NCBI GenBank assembly: GCA_001931905.2
Contig: MSJI02000457.1
Coordinates: 1 to 64,000, forward strand
DNA: 64,000 nt
Source of the DNA: Cladosporium sp. IMV 00045
Lineage: Eukaryota; Ascomycota; Dothideomycetes; Cladosporiales; Cladosporiaceae
Reading direction: 5' to 3'
Within the stretch, counting starts at the first letter, position 1. Each line of letters begins with the position of its first letter. Under the pieces are notes generated by a model. The model was not told where the DNA came from and did not search any database. It was given only the letters and a program-made list of their open reading frames with translations. Shown in pieces: positions 10,979-21,152 of this stretch. The translations under genes and the position numbers were made by a program.

Positions 10979-11528
10979 GATGTGTGTATGTGTGTGTCTT
11001 TATATGCGCGTGTTCAAGGTGGTGTAGTAGTGTAAGGGAGTTGGTCAAGCGTCGTGTGAGTGGATGTTACAGGCGCAATACAGGACTGGCGCGATGATGT
11101 TGGATGTGGCTAGGGTTCGAGAGAGGGAGTGAAGTCGGATGCGTGGACGAGCAATTCCAGCATGATCGAGTGAGTCAATGTCGAGTGTGTTGCGTGTATT
11201 TGGACGGATCGTGAGTAATGCCAGCCGCTTTCACATGCTTGTTGATGGTCAAAATTTCATGAAGAGCTGCCGGCAATTGATGAAGAATTGGCGAACGCGG
11301 TCCCTGCAACGCTCGGGGAAGAGGCGCGGGGTGTCCATCACTACATCTATTTACTTCATCGCAACAACCTCACTTACATCATCGTCAACAAGAATTCTGC
11401 TGACAGCCAAATCAGAATCAGATCAACCAATCTCTTCACTCTAATCAAACAGTGCCTCAAAAAGCAACACTCCCAAATCTACTCCCTTCCAATGCCCCCC
11501 CAAAAAACCCATACCCCCCTCCCAACCT
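10979..11528. other. Intergenic, 550 bp
   Basis: RPC31 promoter side. It begins with a TG-rich microsatellite-like stretch at 10981-11000. The segment 11450-11530 is strongly C-rich on the plus strand. No gene was recognised. Confidence 0.5.
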
Positions 11529-12320
11529 CTACCTAACCCCACCCAAAAACTCCCCATCCTCCCACCCACACCAACACTCCATACACTCGACCCTCCACCT
11601 CCTCAACCTCCCAGGCAAACCCCTCCACCACCTCCCCAACTTAGTCGTCCAAGCCACCTGCTCCGAAGCCTCATTCCACTGCATGACCCTGTACTCCAAC
11701 TGGCGGCGGGCAGAAGAACCGTCCTCGCGCGCTCGGAAGACACTCGGGTAGATGCGAAGGGGATGGGGGTTTGGAGGGGGAACGGGGGATAAAGTACCTC
11801 GACTTGAGGGTTGCTGGCCTCTCTGTTGTGGTTGTTGGCGTTGCTGTCTTGCTCAGCTGGGAAGGGAGGCATGGCTGGGCGTGGGAGCGGGATGGAGATC
11901 AAGGTACCGCTTGTGCTGGGCGTCTGATTGATGGAGTCGCATTAGAGCGGACTGAACGAGGCGGTAAGGCCAGTGTGGGTATGGTGCCGTTCGAGGCGGG
12001 TCTGCGCTCAGAGGAGCGCGTGGCAGCTGCTCTTGGTTTGCGGATTACAGGTATGGAGCCACTGCTTCCCTTTTGTGTTCGGCGGAGACAGACGATCTCG
12101 GTATGGCGGTGGTGTGGGAAGAGTCGGAGTTGCTGCTATTGCTGTTGTTTCGAGGAGCATTGGCTTTGGGCTGCGACTTGGGCGACAGTCCGTTGGACCC
12201 CGTGGCTTCGACATTATCGGCTTCTCGAATATGTGATGTTGAGGTCCTTGGGGCCTTTCCCGCTGCTGGCATGACTTCATCGAGGAAAATAGTGAATGTG
12301 TTTCTGATGTTGCTGGACAA
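11529..12320 (-). CDS. Possible small spliced gene, unknown product
   Basis: This is a tentative model. A last exon at 11529-11723 reads RRQLEYRVMQWNEASEQVAW and then a Trp/Arg-rich, Cys-containing tail before its stop. It can be joined through a GT...AG intron at 11724-11797 to MPPFPAEQDSNANNHNREAS (ATG at 11870-11872). Farther upstream, 12045-12320 is an open frame beginning MSSNIRNTFTIFLDEVM with a Ser/Asn-rich region that could be a first exon, but I could not find a splice chain that keeps frame through 11873-12044. No family is recognised. The W/R-rich end with CMECWCGW looks like real coding, while the N-terminal structure is a guess. Confidence 0.3.
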
Positions 12321-12451
12321 GCTGTCCAGATATCAATAGAACGATTGTAGGATGTCCTGAAGTGTATCGTGCAGTGTTTCCGGCAAGGTAGAGTGGTGTG
12401 TTGACGCAGCCAGCGACATAACTTCCCTGCAAGACCTCAGAAGCTCTTCGT

Positions 12452-13501
12452 CTAAGCAAGAGCATCCCATAACACAACCTGCACTTTCCACGCAAGCCGT
12501 CCTCCATCCAAAGCAAGCACAATCTCAACTCCAAGGCTCAATCTGAAACTCAAACTTCTCTCACTCTCCACACCCTTCGCATCATCATCATACAAAGACC
12601 TCTCAACAAAAGTAACCATTCCACTGCGATCCACCAACACAACAGTCTGCTTCTGCGTCCCATACCCACCAGGACCAGGCGCCACCTCTATGCCTGCATG
12701 ATGGTGATTTGCACCATCCCCATTCACTTCCGCAGACCTCATCCCATCACTACTCTCATCCTCAACACCCCTCCCACCAACGCGCGGGATGAAAATCGAA
12801 TTCCGCATCTGGCGCGCGTACGTGTTGAAATCCTCCCCTTGAGGCAACTTGGGGAAAGTGTCGACTTTCAAGACGTCAAAGAGACTCTCGACCAGTCTCT
12901 CCTGCGAATCTTGTCTAGTCGCACTAGCGTTAACAGCTTGACGCAGGAGTTGCTCGCCGTGCACGATTTTGGGCCAGGAGAGGTCGCCGAAATGCGAGTT
13001 GCTCAGACCCTGCACTTCGCCTGGCCTAGCAGCGATGCGAGCTAGATTTGACGGGTCTGTGGTGCGGTTGGAGAGGACGGAGAGGCCTTTCCAGGAGCCA
13101 TCGGAGGGGGAAGGCTGCAAGTGGCCGAAGACGAGAGAGAAGCCGCCGACATCGTTGACGCCCACTTCTTCAACGAGGCGCCGGGCGAATTCATCGTCGG
13201 ATTCTTTCTCGCCGGGCGGACTGGCCAAGTAGGCATTGACCATGGCGCCGCGGCTCTTGTGGCGAGCGATATCCTGGCCTTCTTCACGGAAGTTGGTGAG
13301 GACGGCGATGCGCCCATCTTTGGTGATGCCGAGCCATGTCCCTTGTTCGGGTCGTTGGAGGTCTCGCCCGCCTAGGACGTGAGAGTGAGGTGATTTCCAC
13401 CAGTGAGCTGAGGCTGTTGGGCGGTCGAGGAATTCGTCGCGGTTGGAAAGCAGAACCAGAGGGTACTCCGGGTGGGCGGTGGAGAGCAGAGCTATGCACA
13501 T
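12452..13501 (-). CDS. TANGO2 / NRDE-family protein
   Basis: An intronless gene of 349 residues from the ATG at 13499-13501. The frame is open 22 codons further upstream, but the family starts with Met-Cys, and MCIALLSTAHPEYPLVLLSN RDEF fits at residue 1. The NRDE motif is at about residues 20-23, followed by RPT, a conserved GGRDLQRPEQGTWLGI block, and NFRE, all typical of the TANGO2 family (transport and Golgi organisation 2). The biochemical activity is unsettled; in animals it is linked to ER/Golgi and mitochondrial lipid or haem handling. The C-terminal third includes a disordered His/Gly insertion and TQKQTVVLVDRSGMVTFVER, the conserved final beta-strand region. Confidence 0.88.
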   Translation of the reverse strand: MCIALLSTAHPEYPLVLLSNRDEFLDRPTASAHWWKSPHSHVLGGRDLQRPEQGTWLGITKDGRIAVLTNFREEGQDIARHKSRGAMVNAYLASPPGEKESDDEFARRLVEEVGVNDVGGFSLVFGHLQPSPSDGSWKGLSVLSNRTTDPSNLARIAARPGEVQGLSNSHFGDLSWPKIVHGEQLLRQAVNASATRQDSQERLVESLFDVLKVDTFPKLPQGEDFNTYARQMRNSIFIPRVGGRGVEDESSDGMRSAEVNGDGANHHHAGIEVAPGPGGYGTQKQTVVLVDRSGMVTFVERSLYDDDAKGVESERSLSFRLSLGVEIVLALDGGRLAWKVQVVLWDALA

Positions 13502-14196
13502 TGCTAAATGTTCTGGGCGTAAATGTTCCAGAAGTATATATTGAAGACTTCTCGAATGCAAGGACAAGTGTATAATATAACAATTTATATAAGCAAGTCT
13601 TTGATTTCGTGACCCGTGAAGAGGCGATCGCCGAGATGCCGTTGAGTCACCTGCGTGGTAGTGAATGACCTCGATCGAATGACTGCAGCAAGTGAGTGAA
13701 TAGGCTCTCGCCTCGTAAGTACACGACGCTCGAACGAGTTCAGAAAGAGGCGAGTGAAGATCTACAGTAAAACATTAGACTTCCTTCTCAAACACACGAG
13801 CACAACAAGAAGAGGACGAAGTTGATCAACCGGCACGGCCCAGCAGAAATGACGAATGGCGCCTGATATAGAGTGGATCCACCGAGTCAGCCCTACCGAC
13901 GTTTCGCGGATTCCCACTGCGGGGCTGCCTCAGAGCTCCGCCGTCTTCCCAGCTTCCCTCACACACGACATTTGTCTTTTGATCATTCACAACACCTGAC
14001 TGAGGCTCTTCATTCTCTTCCTCTTCCTCCTCCTCCTCTCTATCCTGCTGCCTCTCTCGACCACCGCAGGACCGGCCACCTGTCGATCTTCTCTTCCTCC
14101 TTTCCTATACCTCGTCTCATCCTCCCTACCCAACTCTGTTTCTCACACCTTACTAACAACCTCACTTACATCCTACCTGCCTAACTCATTGCAACC
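13502..14196. promoter_or_regulatory. Divergent promoter, TANGO2-like / HVA22-like
   Basis: A 695-bp spacer between two start codons pointing away from each other. A CT-rich tract at about 14003-14110, just before the HVA22-like start, resembles the pyrimidine-rich leaders common upstream of highly expressed fungal genes. No specific factor site was identified. Confidence 0.4.
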
Positions 14197-15287
14197 ATGT
14201 TCGGCTTCATAGCAGACATTATAACGTAGGCAGACCAGCAGCCACTTCGATCTATTCTTACTAACACCTCACTAGCTCCATCACCTCCATCCTCTTCCCC
14301 ATCTTCGCCTCCTACAAAGCCATTCGCACTGGCGACCCTGCCAACCTCGCACCATGGCTCATGTACTGGACCACCCTCTCCATCTTCCTCCTGGTTGAAT
14401 CCCACCTCTACTTCATCCTCTACTGGGTGCCATTCTACTCGTGGATGCGCCTGGGCCTTCACCTCTACCTCGTCATGCCCGGCAAGCAAGGCTCCGTCTA
14501 CATCTACCAAGCCTACGTCCACCCATGGCTTGAAGGCCACGAGCGCCAGATCGACGACTTGATCTCCGACCTCCACGCCAAAGGCAAAGCAGCCGGCTTC
14601 GACGCCATCCAGGCCGCCATCGAATACATCCGCGTCAACTTCCTCGGCCAGGCTCCCCACCAGCCTCCACCGCCTCAAGCCCAAGGCCTCTCATACTCAG
14701 CCTCCCTCCTCAACCGCTTCAACATGCCCTCCGCCCGCTCCGGCCTCGCCGCCGCCGGCTCCTCCGACCTCTTCTCCATGCTGGGCAAAGCCATGCAACA
14801 ATCCACCTACCCCAGCTCCACAACCCGCGACGCCCAAGCCGCCGACCTGCAATCCAGCGGCTTCATCCCACCCACCCTCTCCGGAGCCGAGCGCACCGAT
14901 TTCGTCAACACCCAGCGTGACCGCCTGCGAACCCTCCTCCAAGCCTTCGACCGCGAAGCCGACCCCTCCGCCACCTCCTCAGCCATGCCTCCACCCACAC
15001 CCCGCAGCGTCAGCGGACGCAAGAGCTACCTCGCCCCAAGAGACGGCCCTCCCACTCCACAACAAGAATATGGCGGCATGCATAAATCACGCTCCGACTC
15101 CGAATTCGAAGACCTGGCCTACGAACCCATGCCAGACCCCGACTCGTTCCGCCCTCCCCCACCCGTATCGGACATGCATCGCGGAGGAGAGAGACGATCA
15201 AGCAGAGAAGGCAGCGGTTGGAGCAATTGGGTCTGGGGGAACTACGGCGAGCCGAACAGTGCCGTCAACCCGCGGAAGGATATGTAG
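14197..15287 (+). CDS. HVA22/TB2/DP1 (Yop1/REEP-type) ER membrane protein
   Basis: The first exon 14197-14225 encodes MFGFIADII. A 50-bp intron (14226-14275, CTAAC then ACTAG) precedes exon 14276-15287, for a total of 346 residues. The N-terminal 120 residues carry the TB2/DP1 domain: FPIFASYKAIRTGD, PWLMYWTTLSIFLLVE, LYFILYWVPFYSWMRL, VYIYQAYVHPWL. These are hairpin membrane segments that curve ER tubules. The C-terminal two thirds (about residues 140-346) are disordered and Ser/Pro-rich, unlike the short Yop1, so this is a longer REEP-like paralogue. Yop1-type function in ER shaping is known for the family; the tail's role is unknown. Confidence 0.88.
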
Positions 15288-16462
15288 GGCGTTCTTCTTT
15301 TCTTGCTTTTTCCACGAACCATTCACGAAATCACATGCCCATCCAAAAGTTTCACCACCGTCAGCCACAGCGGGAGGTCATCCTCAACCTGTCATTTCCC
15401 AACTTTACACCAAAGCATAAAAGAAAAAGTCCGCCTTTTTTGACGCCAACCGAATAAACAGCAGGTCCCCCCAAACATCACCATATCTCTCACAATCTAC
15501 ATTCCCATCAAGCTCAAGGTCAAGAACACCTCCACCTCCAGCTCCACCTCAACTCTTCGGTCAACTATCTAACCCCCTATTCCTTTCCAACCTCGCCAAC
15601 CTCACCATCCTCACCATCATCTCCACGACCAAGATCAGCCTACTCGCGAGACGGAACAGAAGCAGCGAGGCCTACCACGACCGCGAGACCTCCGCGTTCG
15701 CCCTCGAATGTGAGGAATTTGGCGGAGAGGTGGGAGGGGTATTGATTGAAGTGAGACAAGATCAGAAGAGTAAAACGGAAAGGAAAAAGCGAAAAAGAAG
15801 AGAAAAGGAGGCAAAAGGCAATGAAAGAGTTCCCGCCCAAGGCGACAGTTGAGAGACTATACCATTACTTCTTCCAAGAGTGAGAAGGAGAAAACAAGAT
15901 TGGGATGTGAAATGGGAGAATCGGCGAGGAGAAGGGACTTTGGTCAAAAGGGGAAGCATGGATTGACTGGAGAGATATTCGTGCGGCGTTATATGAGGGA
16001 AAAGGCAGGACAGGCCAAAAATACCGGAGTTGAGGAAACAACATCAGGATAGAGAGGAGAAACAGACAATATCCATCCCAGATTACCATATCACTAGCGA
16101 GAACAAAAGAATCGTAAGCAAAAAGAAAAGAGAAAATAAGAAAGAAAGAGGCGAAGAAGAAACGAAGGAAAATCAGATCATGAGATAACCAAAATGCAAT
16201 CAACAAGCGGTATAGTACGGGCATTGATCATTGCCAACTACCTTCACGCTTCCGCTCTGCATTACACCCACTGTGCCAAACTTCCAACCACCATGAAGAA
16301 CGAGACCCGAAGAACGCCTGCGCTTAAACAAATCCCGTCCCATCGATCCAATTCGATCAAGCATCAAACAAAAGCTGAACCGCAACAGCAAACCGACAAA
16401 CCAAATCAAACCAAAAACTCTCCACAAATTCACATTAAAAATTCCAATTCAGACGGAAAAAC
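15288..16462. other. Intergenic, 1.18 kb with purine-rich tract
   Basis: Lies between the 3' ends of two convergent genes. From about 15730 to 16190 the plus strand is strongly A/G-rich, with many AAGAGAAA-type words and few pyrimidines. No gene or RNA was seen. A GTGAGT donor-like site overlaps the peroxin stop at 16458-16467. Confidence 0.5.
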
Positions 16463-18195
16463 TCACCCCAAACCCTCCGCCAACCCCTCCCCAATCTCCC
16501 TCTCCCACTCCCTCTCCCGATACCTCACAGGCGTGTGAACATCCTCCTCCGGCCCATCTCTCTCCCTGGTATTCGTGCTGCTTCTGTCACTCGTGCCGGA
16601 GAAACTCGCACTCACGGCATCGGACGACTTGTCGATACTCGATTTAGAGTTCGTGGTTCGTCGCCTCGCCTTCCCTCCTCCCCCGGAAGTGCCGCCGAAC
16701 CAGCCTTTCTGCTTGCGCGGGGAGGATGTCTCCGCTGTTGTTGCCACGGATGCAGTGCAAGGGACGTCAGTGCTCTGTCTCTGCTTCTCAACCTCTTCGT
16801 CACCAGCCTGGACTTCCACCAGCTCGGCGTCGCGCACCCATTTCCTCCTCCTGGTATATCTGCCCCAGCCGTCGACTTTCCTGCCATCCTGCCATTTGTT
16901 ATCATAGTACGTCCACCCGCTCTCATCGCCGCCGCCACCCCCTCCGATTCGCTTGGCGCTCTTCTCGTTCTCAACGACAGCAGCGCCTTCGACTCGCCAT
17001 GTGCTACCGGGAACCCAGCGCCAGCGGGTAGTAGCGTGATCTGTTTCTGGGAGAGTAAATTGCTCCGGTTCGAAAGTGGCGTTGAGGTATTCATCCGTCC
17101 AGGCCTGACGCTCGTAGGATAGCAGAGAAGCGGTCCAGCCGAGGCCGAGCCAGCGGCGTTGGTTTTCGTAGAGGGTAAACGTGAAGCGGACGCCGGGGCT
17201 GGAAGTGGCGGTTGTTGGGTTGCTGGGGAGAGCGGTGGGGGGTTTGGCTGCGTTGGCGGCGGTGAGGGGGGTGTTGGTGGTCGGTTGTGGGAAGTCAAGA
17301 CCGGTTATGAGGCCAGTCAGGGTGCGGACTGCGCGGCTGCGCCAGAGGATGGTGCGGGAGACACGCGCGGGCCGACTGTGCCAGGAGAGGACGAGCGTAC
17401 CCCAGGCTAGGACTATGCGTTGGGTTGTGAGGATGCGAAGTGGCGGGAGGGTGAGGAGAAACCAAAGAGGAGAGCAGAGGAGAATGCGGATGAAGAGAGT
17501 GGTGAGCGCAGGTCGAGTGGTCGCAGCTGTAGCTGTGGTTTGCGTGCTCAGAAAATCGGTGAGGCGCAACAGCGGGTCCAAAAGGATGTTGCAGCGAGCG
17601 GTGAATGTTTGCAGGTATCCAAAATTTCGTCCAAACTCTTTCTTTGCTTGACTTCCTCAGAGCTGCCTCGCTGGTGTGCGTTGGTTTTCTTCTTTTTCTT
17701 TTCACCTGTCAAGATGGTGCTCGAAAGTGGACTGTAGCGGCGAGTGTACAGTCCAAAGGTGAGCATGGCGACAAGCACCAGAGGTCCAGCATAGCGGAGA
17801 ACAGTCTCTCCATAGAGCACAACAAACCAGAAGGAGGCAACGAGAAGAAAGCTCTCCCAAGGGTCACCGGTGGTCCATGACAGCAAGCCCACAAAGTGAT
17901 TTAGAGGGAGGATGAAAGAGTGGCTGTATGCTAAGGCTCTTGTGACTTGCGGCGGAGTGGCAAGGAGAAGAGGCGATTTCTGATGGATCAAGACACTTGC
18001 CCTGCTTCTGTTGTTAACTTCACCGTTGGAAGTCGGCGCAAAGGCGGCGACGGTGGGGTTTGGATCCAGAGCATCGTTGTCGCTACCCTGAGCAGGCGCA
18101 TAATCGCCGTGCTTGTCGGTCATGGAGGACATCCAGGGCGTGTCTGTGAGCAGGCGAGACTTGATTAGCCGTTTGAAATTCCTTCGAAGAGGCAT
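16463..18195 (-). pseudogene. Peroxisomal/ER membrane peroxin with dysferlin domain (Pex23/Pex30 type), one-base frameshift
   Basis: Starts MPLRRNFKRLIKSRLL at 18195. Hydrophobic segments lie at about residues 90-155 and again around residues 220-270. A DysF region then follows: FTLYENQRRWLGLGWTASLL, later WRWVPGSTWRV and GWTYYDNKWQDGRKVDGWGR YTRRRKW. This is the Pex23/Pex28-32 group, which regulates peroxisome number from ER-peroxisome contact sites. At 17611-17616 the frame changes: SLDEILDT reads in one frame and LQTFTARCNILLDPLLRLTD in the next. One extra C in the CC at 17614-17615 gives 577 continuous residues. No intron consensus is present, so a one-base deletion is most likely. A good donor (GTGAGT) at the stop leaves open a further C-terminal exon. 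Confidence 0.82.
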
Positions 18196-18715
18196 GTTGA
18201 GAGGCCATCAACAGCCGTGCCTCTCTTACCGGCCATGACCACGGCATAGCAACAGAAGTGTCTCAGAAGTATTTGGATCAAACGTACCAAAAGCTGCCAT
18301 CAAACCATGTCACGCTTCCTTCCTCACGCGTGGCCAGCAAGCTCAGCGCATCACACAAGCTGGCAGAGCAAGCAGATGTACTAGAAGTGAACTTGAGAAA
18401 GGTGGTGGATGACTTGACAACATGCTTCCGATGTCTTTCTTCAACGATGTCAGACGACGATGCCGATGCCGTCACTCATAGAGCCGCGGCGGGGTTAAGC
18501 TTATTCTTCTAGTTCTGGCATGTGAATCGGGCTTCAGCCTCAGGCATCAGGCAGCAAGAAGATCGCCGGCGCCCGATCAACTTTTGGGGGCAGACTTCCG
18601 ATGGAAGGCGACAGATGCAACTGTCTGGCCGAATACATGAGATACTGATCGATTGTCGCACCCCCCCTCCAAACTCGTCTCCCTATCGCATACATTCTTT
18701 CTCAATCCGCGCAAC
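18196..18715. promoter_or_regulatory. Divergent promoter, peroxin / PAM16
   Basis: A 520-bp spacer between start codons that point away from each other. A short C-rich run (18660-18668) precedes the PAM16 start. I see no defined factor site. Confidence 0.4.
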
Positions 18716-19237
18716 ATGGTCAGTCCATTCCATCATCACTGCTCGCCTCACCATCTCTAACTCCTCACAGGCCCACCGCATAATAACCCAGGTCGTCTTC
18801 ACTGGCGCACGTGTCTTCGGAAGAGCATTCGCAGAGGCATACAGACAAGCCTCAGCATCGCAAGTACGCGCAATTCGTCTTGAAGTCTCCCGAATCTACT
18901 GGTCTCCTAACCAATCCTCCAGAAATTCGCCGCCGCTGCGCAAAAGAACGGCGGTTCCGGCTCCCTCTCCTCCTCCGGCCTGACCCTCGACGAAGCATGC
19001 AAAATCCTAAACGTGGCCCCTCCCAAGGCCGGCGAAGCCAACCTGACGCAAGTACACGAGAAATTCAAGCGCCTATTCGACAACAACGACCCCAAAAAGG
19101 GCGGCTCGTTCTACCTGCAGAGCAAAGTGCTGCGCGCCCGCGAGCGGATAGAATTGGAGGTACGTGAGCGTCAAGAACACATGGAGCGAGAGGCCGAGAA
19201 GAGGGATGGCTGGAAGCCGAAACTCTACAGAGATTGA
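18716..19237 (+). CDS. PAM16: Mitochondrial import motor subunit Pam16/Tim16
   Basis: Exons are 18716-18718 (ATG only), 18771-18863 and 18923-19237, with introns of 52 and 59 bp ending CACAG and CTCCAG. The product has 136 residues. The N-terminus MAHRIITQVVFTGARVFGRA FAEAYRQ is the membrane-anchoring segment of Pam16. LTLDEACKILNVAPPKAGEA and FDNNDPKKGGSFYLQSKVLR ARERIE form the degenerate J domain, which lacks the HPD motif (DPK in its place). It binds Pam18/Tim14 and restrains its stimulation of mitochondrial Hsp70 at the TIM23 channel. The exact match of N-terminus and length makes the unusual ATG-only exon convincing. Confidence 0.93.
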
Positions 19238-20451
19238 TTGGGAGAGAAGGAGGGATACTCGCGTGAATGATCAAAAGAAAGGGTATGTGCTGACACGATG
19301 TTTTTCCCCGGACAATAGTCGCACAAGTTGGCTAAGCAGGCGAAGGAAGAAGCGGCTCCTTGATCGCTTCTGATGGATAATCGTCAACACAAGAAGCGAG
19401 TTCGCCGCGCACACTTGCACTGAGCGCCAGTCTTTGCAGCGATAGCGATTACGCATACACAACACGACATCCCGCTATCGATGACCGACCGACCGGAGTA
19501 ATCTGGTCCTGTACATACTACCACACCACAACACCAACATCCTGGAGAGCTTTTATTTTGAAGAGCATTTAGCGCGGCGTTTTTCCACCACAATCATCTC
19601 TGCATTTGCGGCGGGAGAGAAAAAGAGAGCGTCTCATTTCCGAGCGACGCATGTTTTCTTCTCTTTGGTTTTCAGCTCTACGACGGCGGGAAGCTGGAGA
19701 GGAAGGAGGAAGAGGAAAGGCGCAAAATCTTGTTCATTTTTTGTATCATCAAACCCAACACCTAAATCTCCGCTCTACACCACGCGCGAAACTCGACAGC
19801 CCAGGGATGCGTACGCTCGAAAGAACACCTCGAACTCGCGCCTCCTTCAAAGTCCGATTTCGGATCTTCAATACGCGCGCAGCAGAGCTGGGAGATGTAT
19901 CATCTATCATATTTGTATGACCATAGAGCAGAGAGTTAAAATTTCACAAATGTACGATTATCTTGACCTGCTGTCCATGTATTTCTGGGCCCTCTTTTTT
20001 TTCTTGGGTTTGTACCTGAATGCATGTACATCTATTTGTCTTCGTTTTAGGTACGTATAGCCAATCCCGCACCACCCGCTCGAGCGACCGAGGTATGAGG
20101 TAAGTCCGACTTGGGATGATCTACACGACTACACCTCTACACCGTCCAAATACATAGCGATACGATCTTCTTCTCTCTTACAAAGTAAACCTCATATATC
20201 CTTGAGGAAGTAATAAAACTTCATACACCTCTGCTGCAAGCATTGGCTGGAATCATCATTCTCAAGAAGACATTGCCTCCCTAGCTCTCCATCCGGCGAA
20301 ACCAAGCTTCTACAATCCAACACCTCATCCGATCAAATCTCATCGCAACCTGACGACTTGCGATTCCGATTGCCACATTGTCTATATCTCTACTCTACGA
20401 TAGTCGGCATTGAGCAGCTATAAAATTACTTTCAAACAAAGAATCGGAATC
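19238..20451. other. Intergenic, 1.21 kb
   Basis: 3' side of PAM16 and promoter side of the GlcG/HbpS gene. A TATAAAA at 20419-20425 lies only about 27 bp before the next ATG, so it is probably in the leader rather than a working TATA box. No gene or RNA was seen. Confidence 0.5.
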
Positions 20452-20987
20452 ATGGCGAGCGCAACAAACAACCTCCCCACGCTCAGCCTGGAAGCAGCCA
20501 AAATCGCCGCCGAAGCCGCGCAAGAGAAGGCGAGGGAGATGGGCATAGGTCAGTTGCTCGTGCAACACAATGTTTCCACGGTGAAAAAACATGATCTAAC
20601 AACCACGCAGACTTCAACATAGCCCTCGTAGACAGCACCCTCCACCTCCTCTCCTTCACGCGCATGCCCTCCGCAAAGTTGACCAGCATCCAAACCGCCA
20701 TCGACAAAGCCTTCACGGCCGCGGGCCACCGTGCGCCCACGTCGACGTACACCAACTCGCCGAGCGCCAAGAACTTCCTCCCAGGCGGGCCGGCTTTTGG
20801 GATTCACAACACGAACGGCGGCAGGTTCTGTATCGTCGGTGGCGGGCTGCCGATTGAGGTGGGGGGAAGGTGTGTGGGTGCTATTGGCGTTAGTACGGGG
20901 ACGCCGGGGCAGGATGAGGAGGTTGCTAGGGCGGGCGTGGAGGCTGTGGGGAGGTGGGTGGGGAGGAGGGAGGGGGCGAAGTTGTGA
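20452..20987 (+). CDS. GlcG/HbpS-family (DUF336) protein
   Basis: Exons 20452-20548 and 20611-20987 flank a 62-bp intron (GTCAGT...CGCAG with CTAAC), for 157 residues. The sequence has the GlcG/HbpS fold signature: LSLEAAKIAAEAAQEKAREM, FNIALVDSTLHLLSFTRM, AIDKAFTAAGHRAPT, then GGRFCIVGGGLPIEVGGRCV GAIGVSTGTPGQDEEVARAG. In bacteria related proteins bind haem or sit in glycolate operons; fungal members are of unknown function, so haem binding is only a possibility. The gene lies tail-to-tail with the Lunapark gene, 165 bp away. Confidence 0.87.
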
Positions 20988-21152
20988 GGGTGGGAGGATG
21001 AGAGGGAGGTGAAGTGGGTGGTATATGGTTGTTCTGGTTTTCTGCCGCTCTTCGATTCGTGTAGGTATGAATGGGATGCATGTGCTTATGCTTATTCTGA
21101 CTATTAAATGTTTATCGGTGGAACCCGACGGCGACAGGATGTAATACATCCA

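Noticed and set aside
20419..20425. TATAAAA as TATA box of the GlcG/HbpS gene
   Set aside because: It is only about 27 bp before the ATG, so transcription would begin at or inside the coding region.
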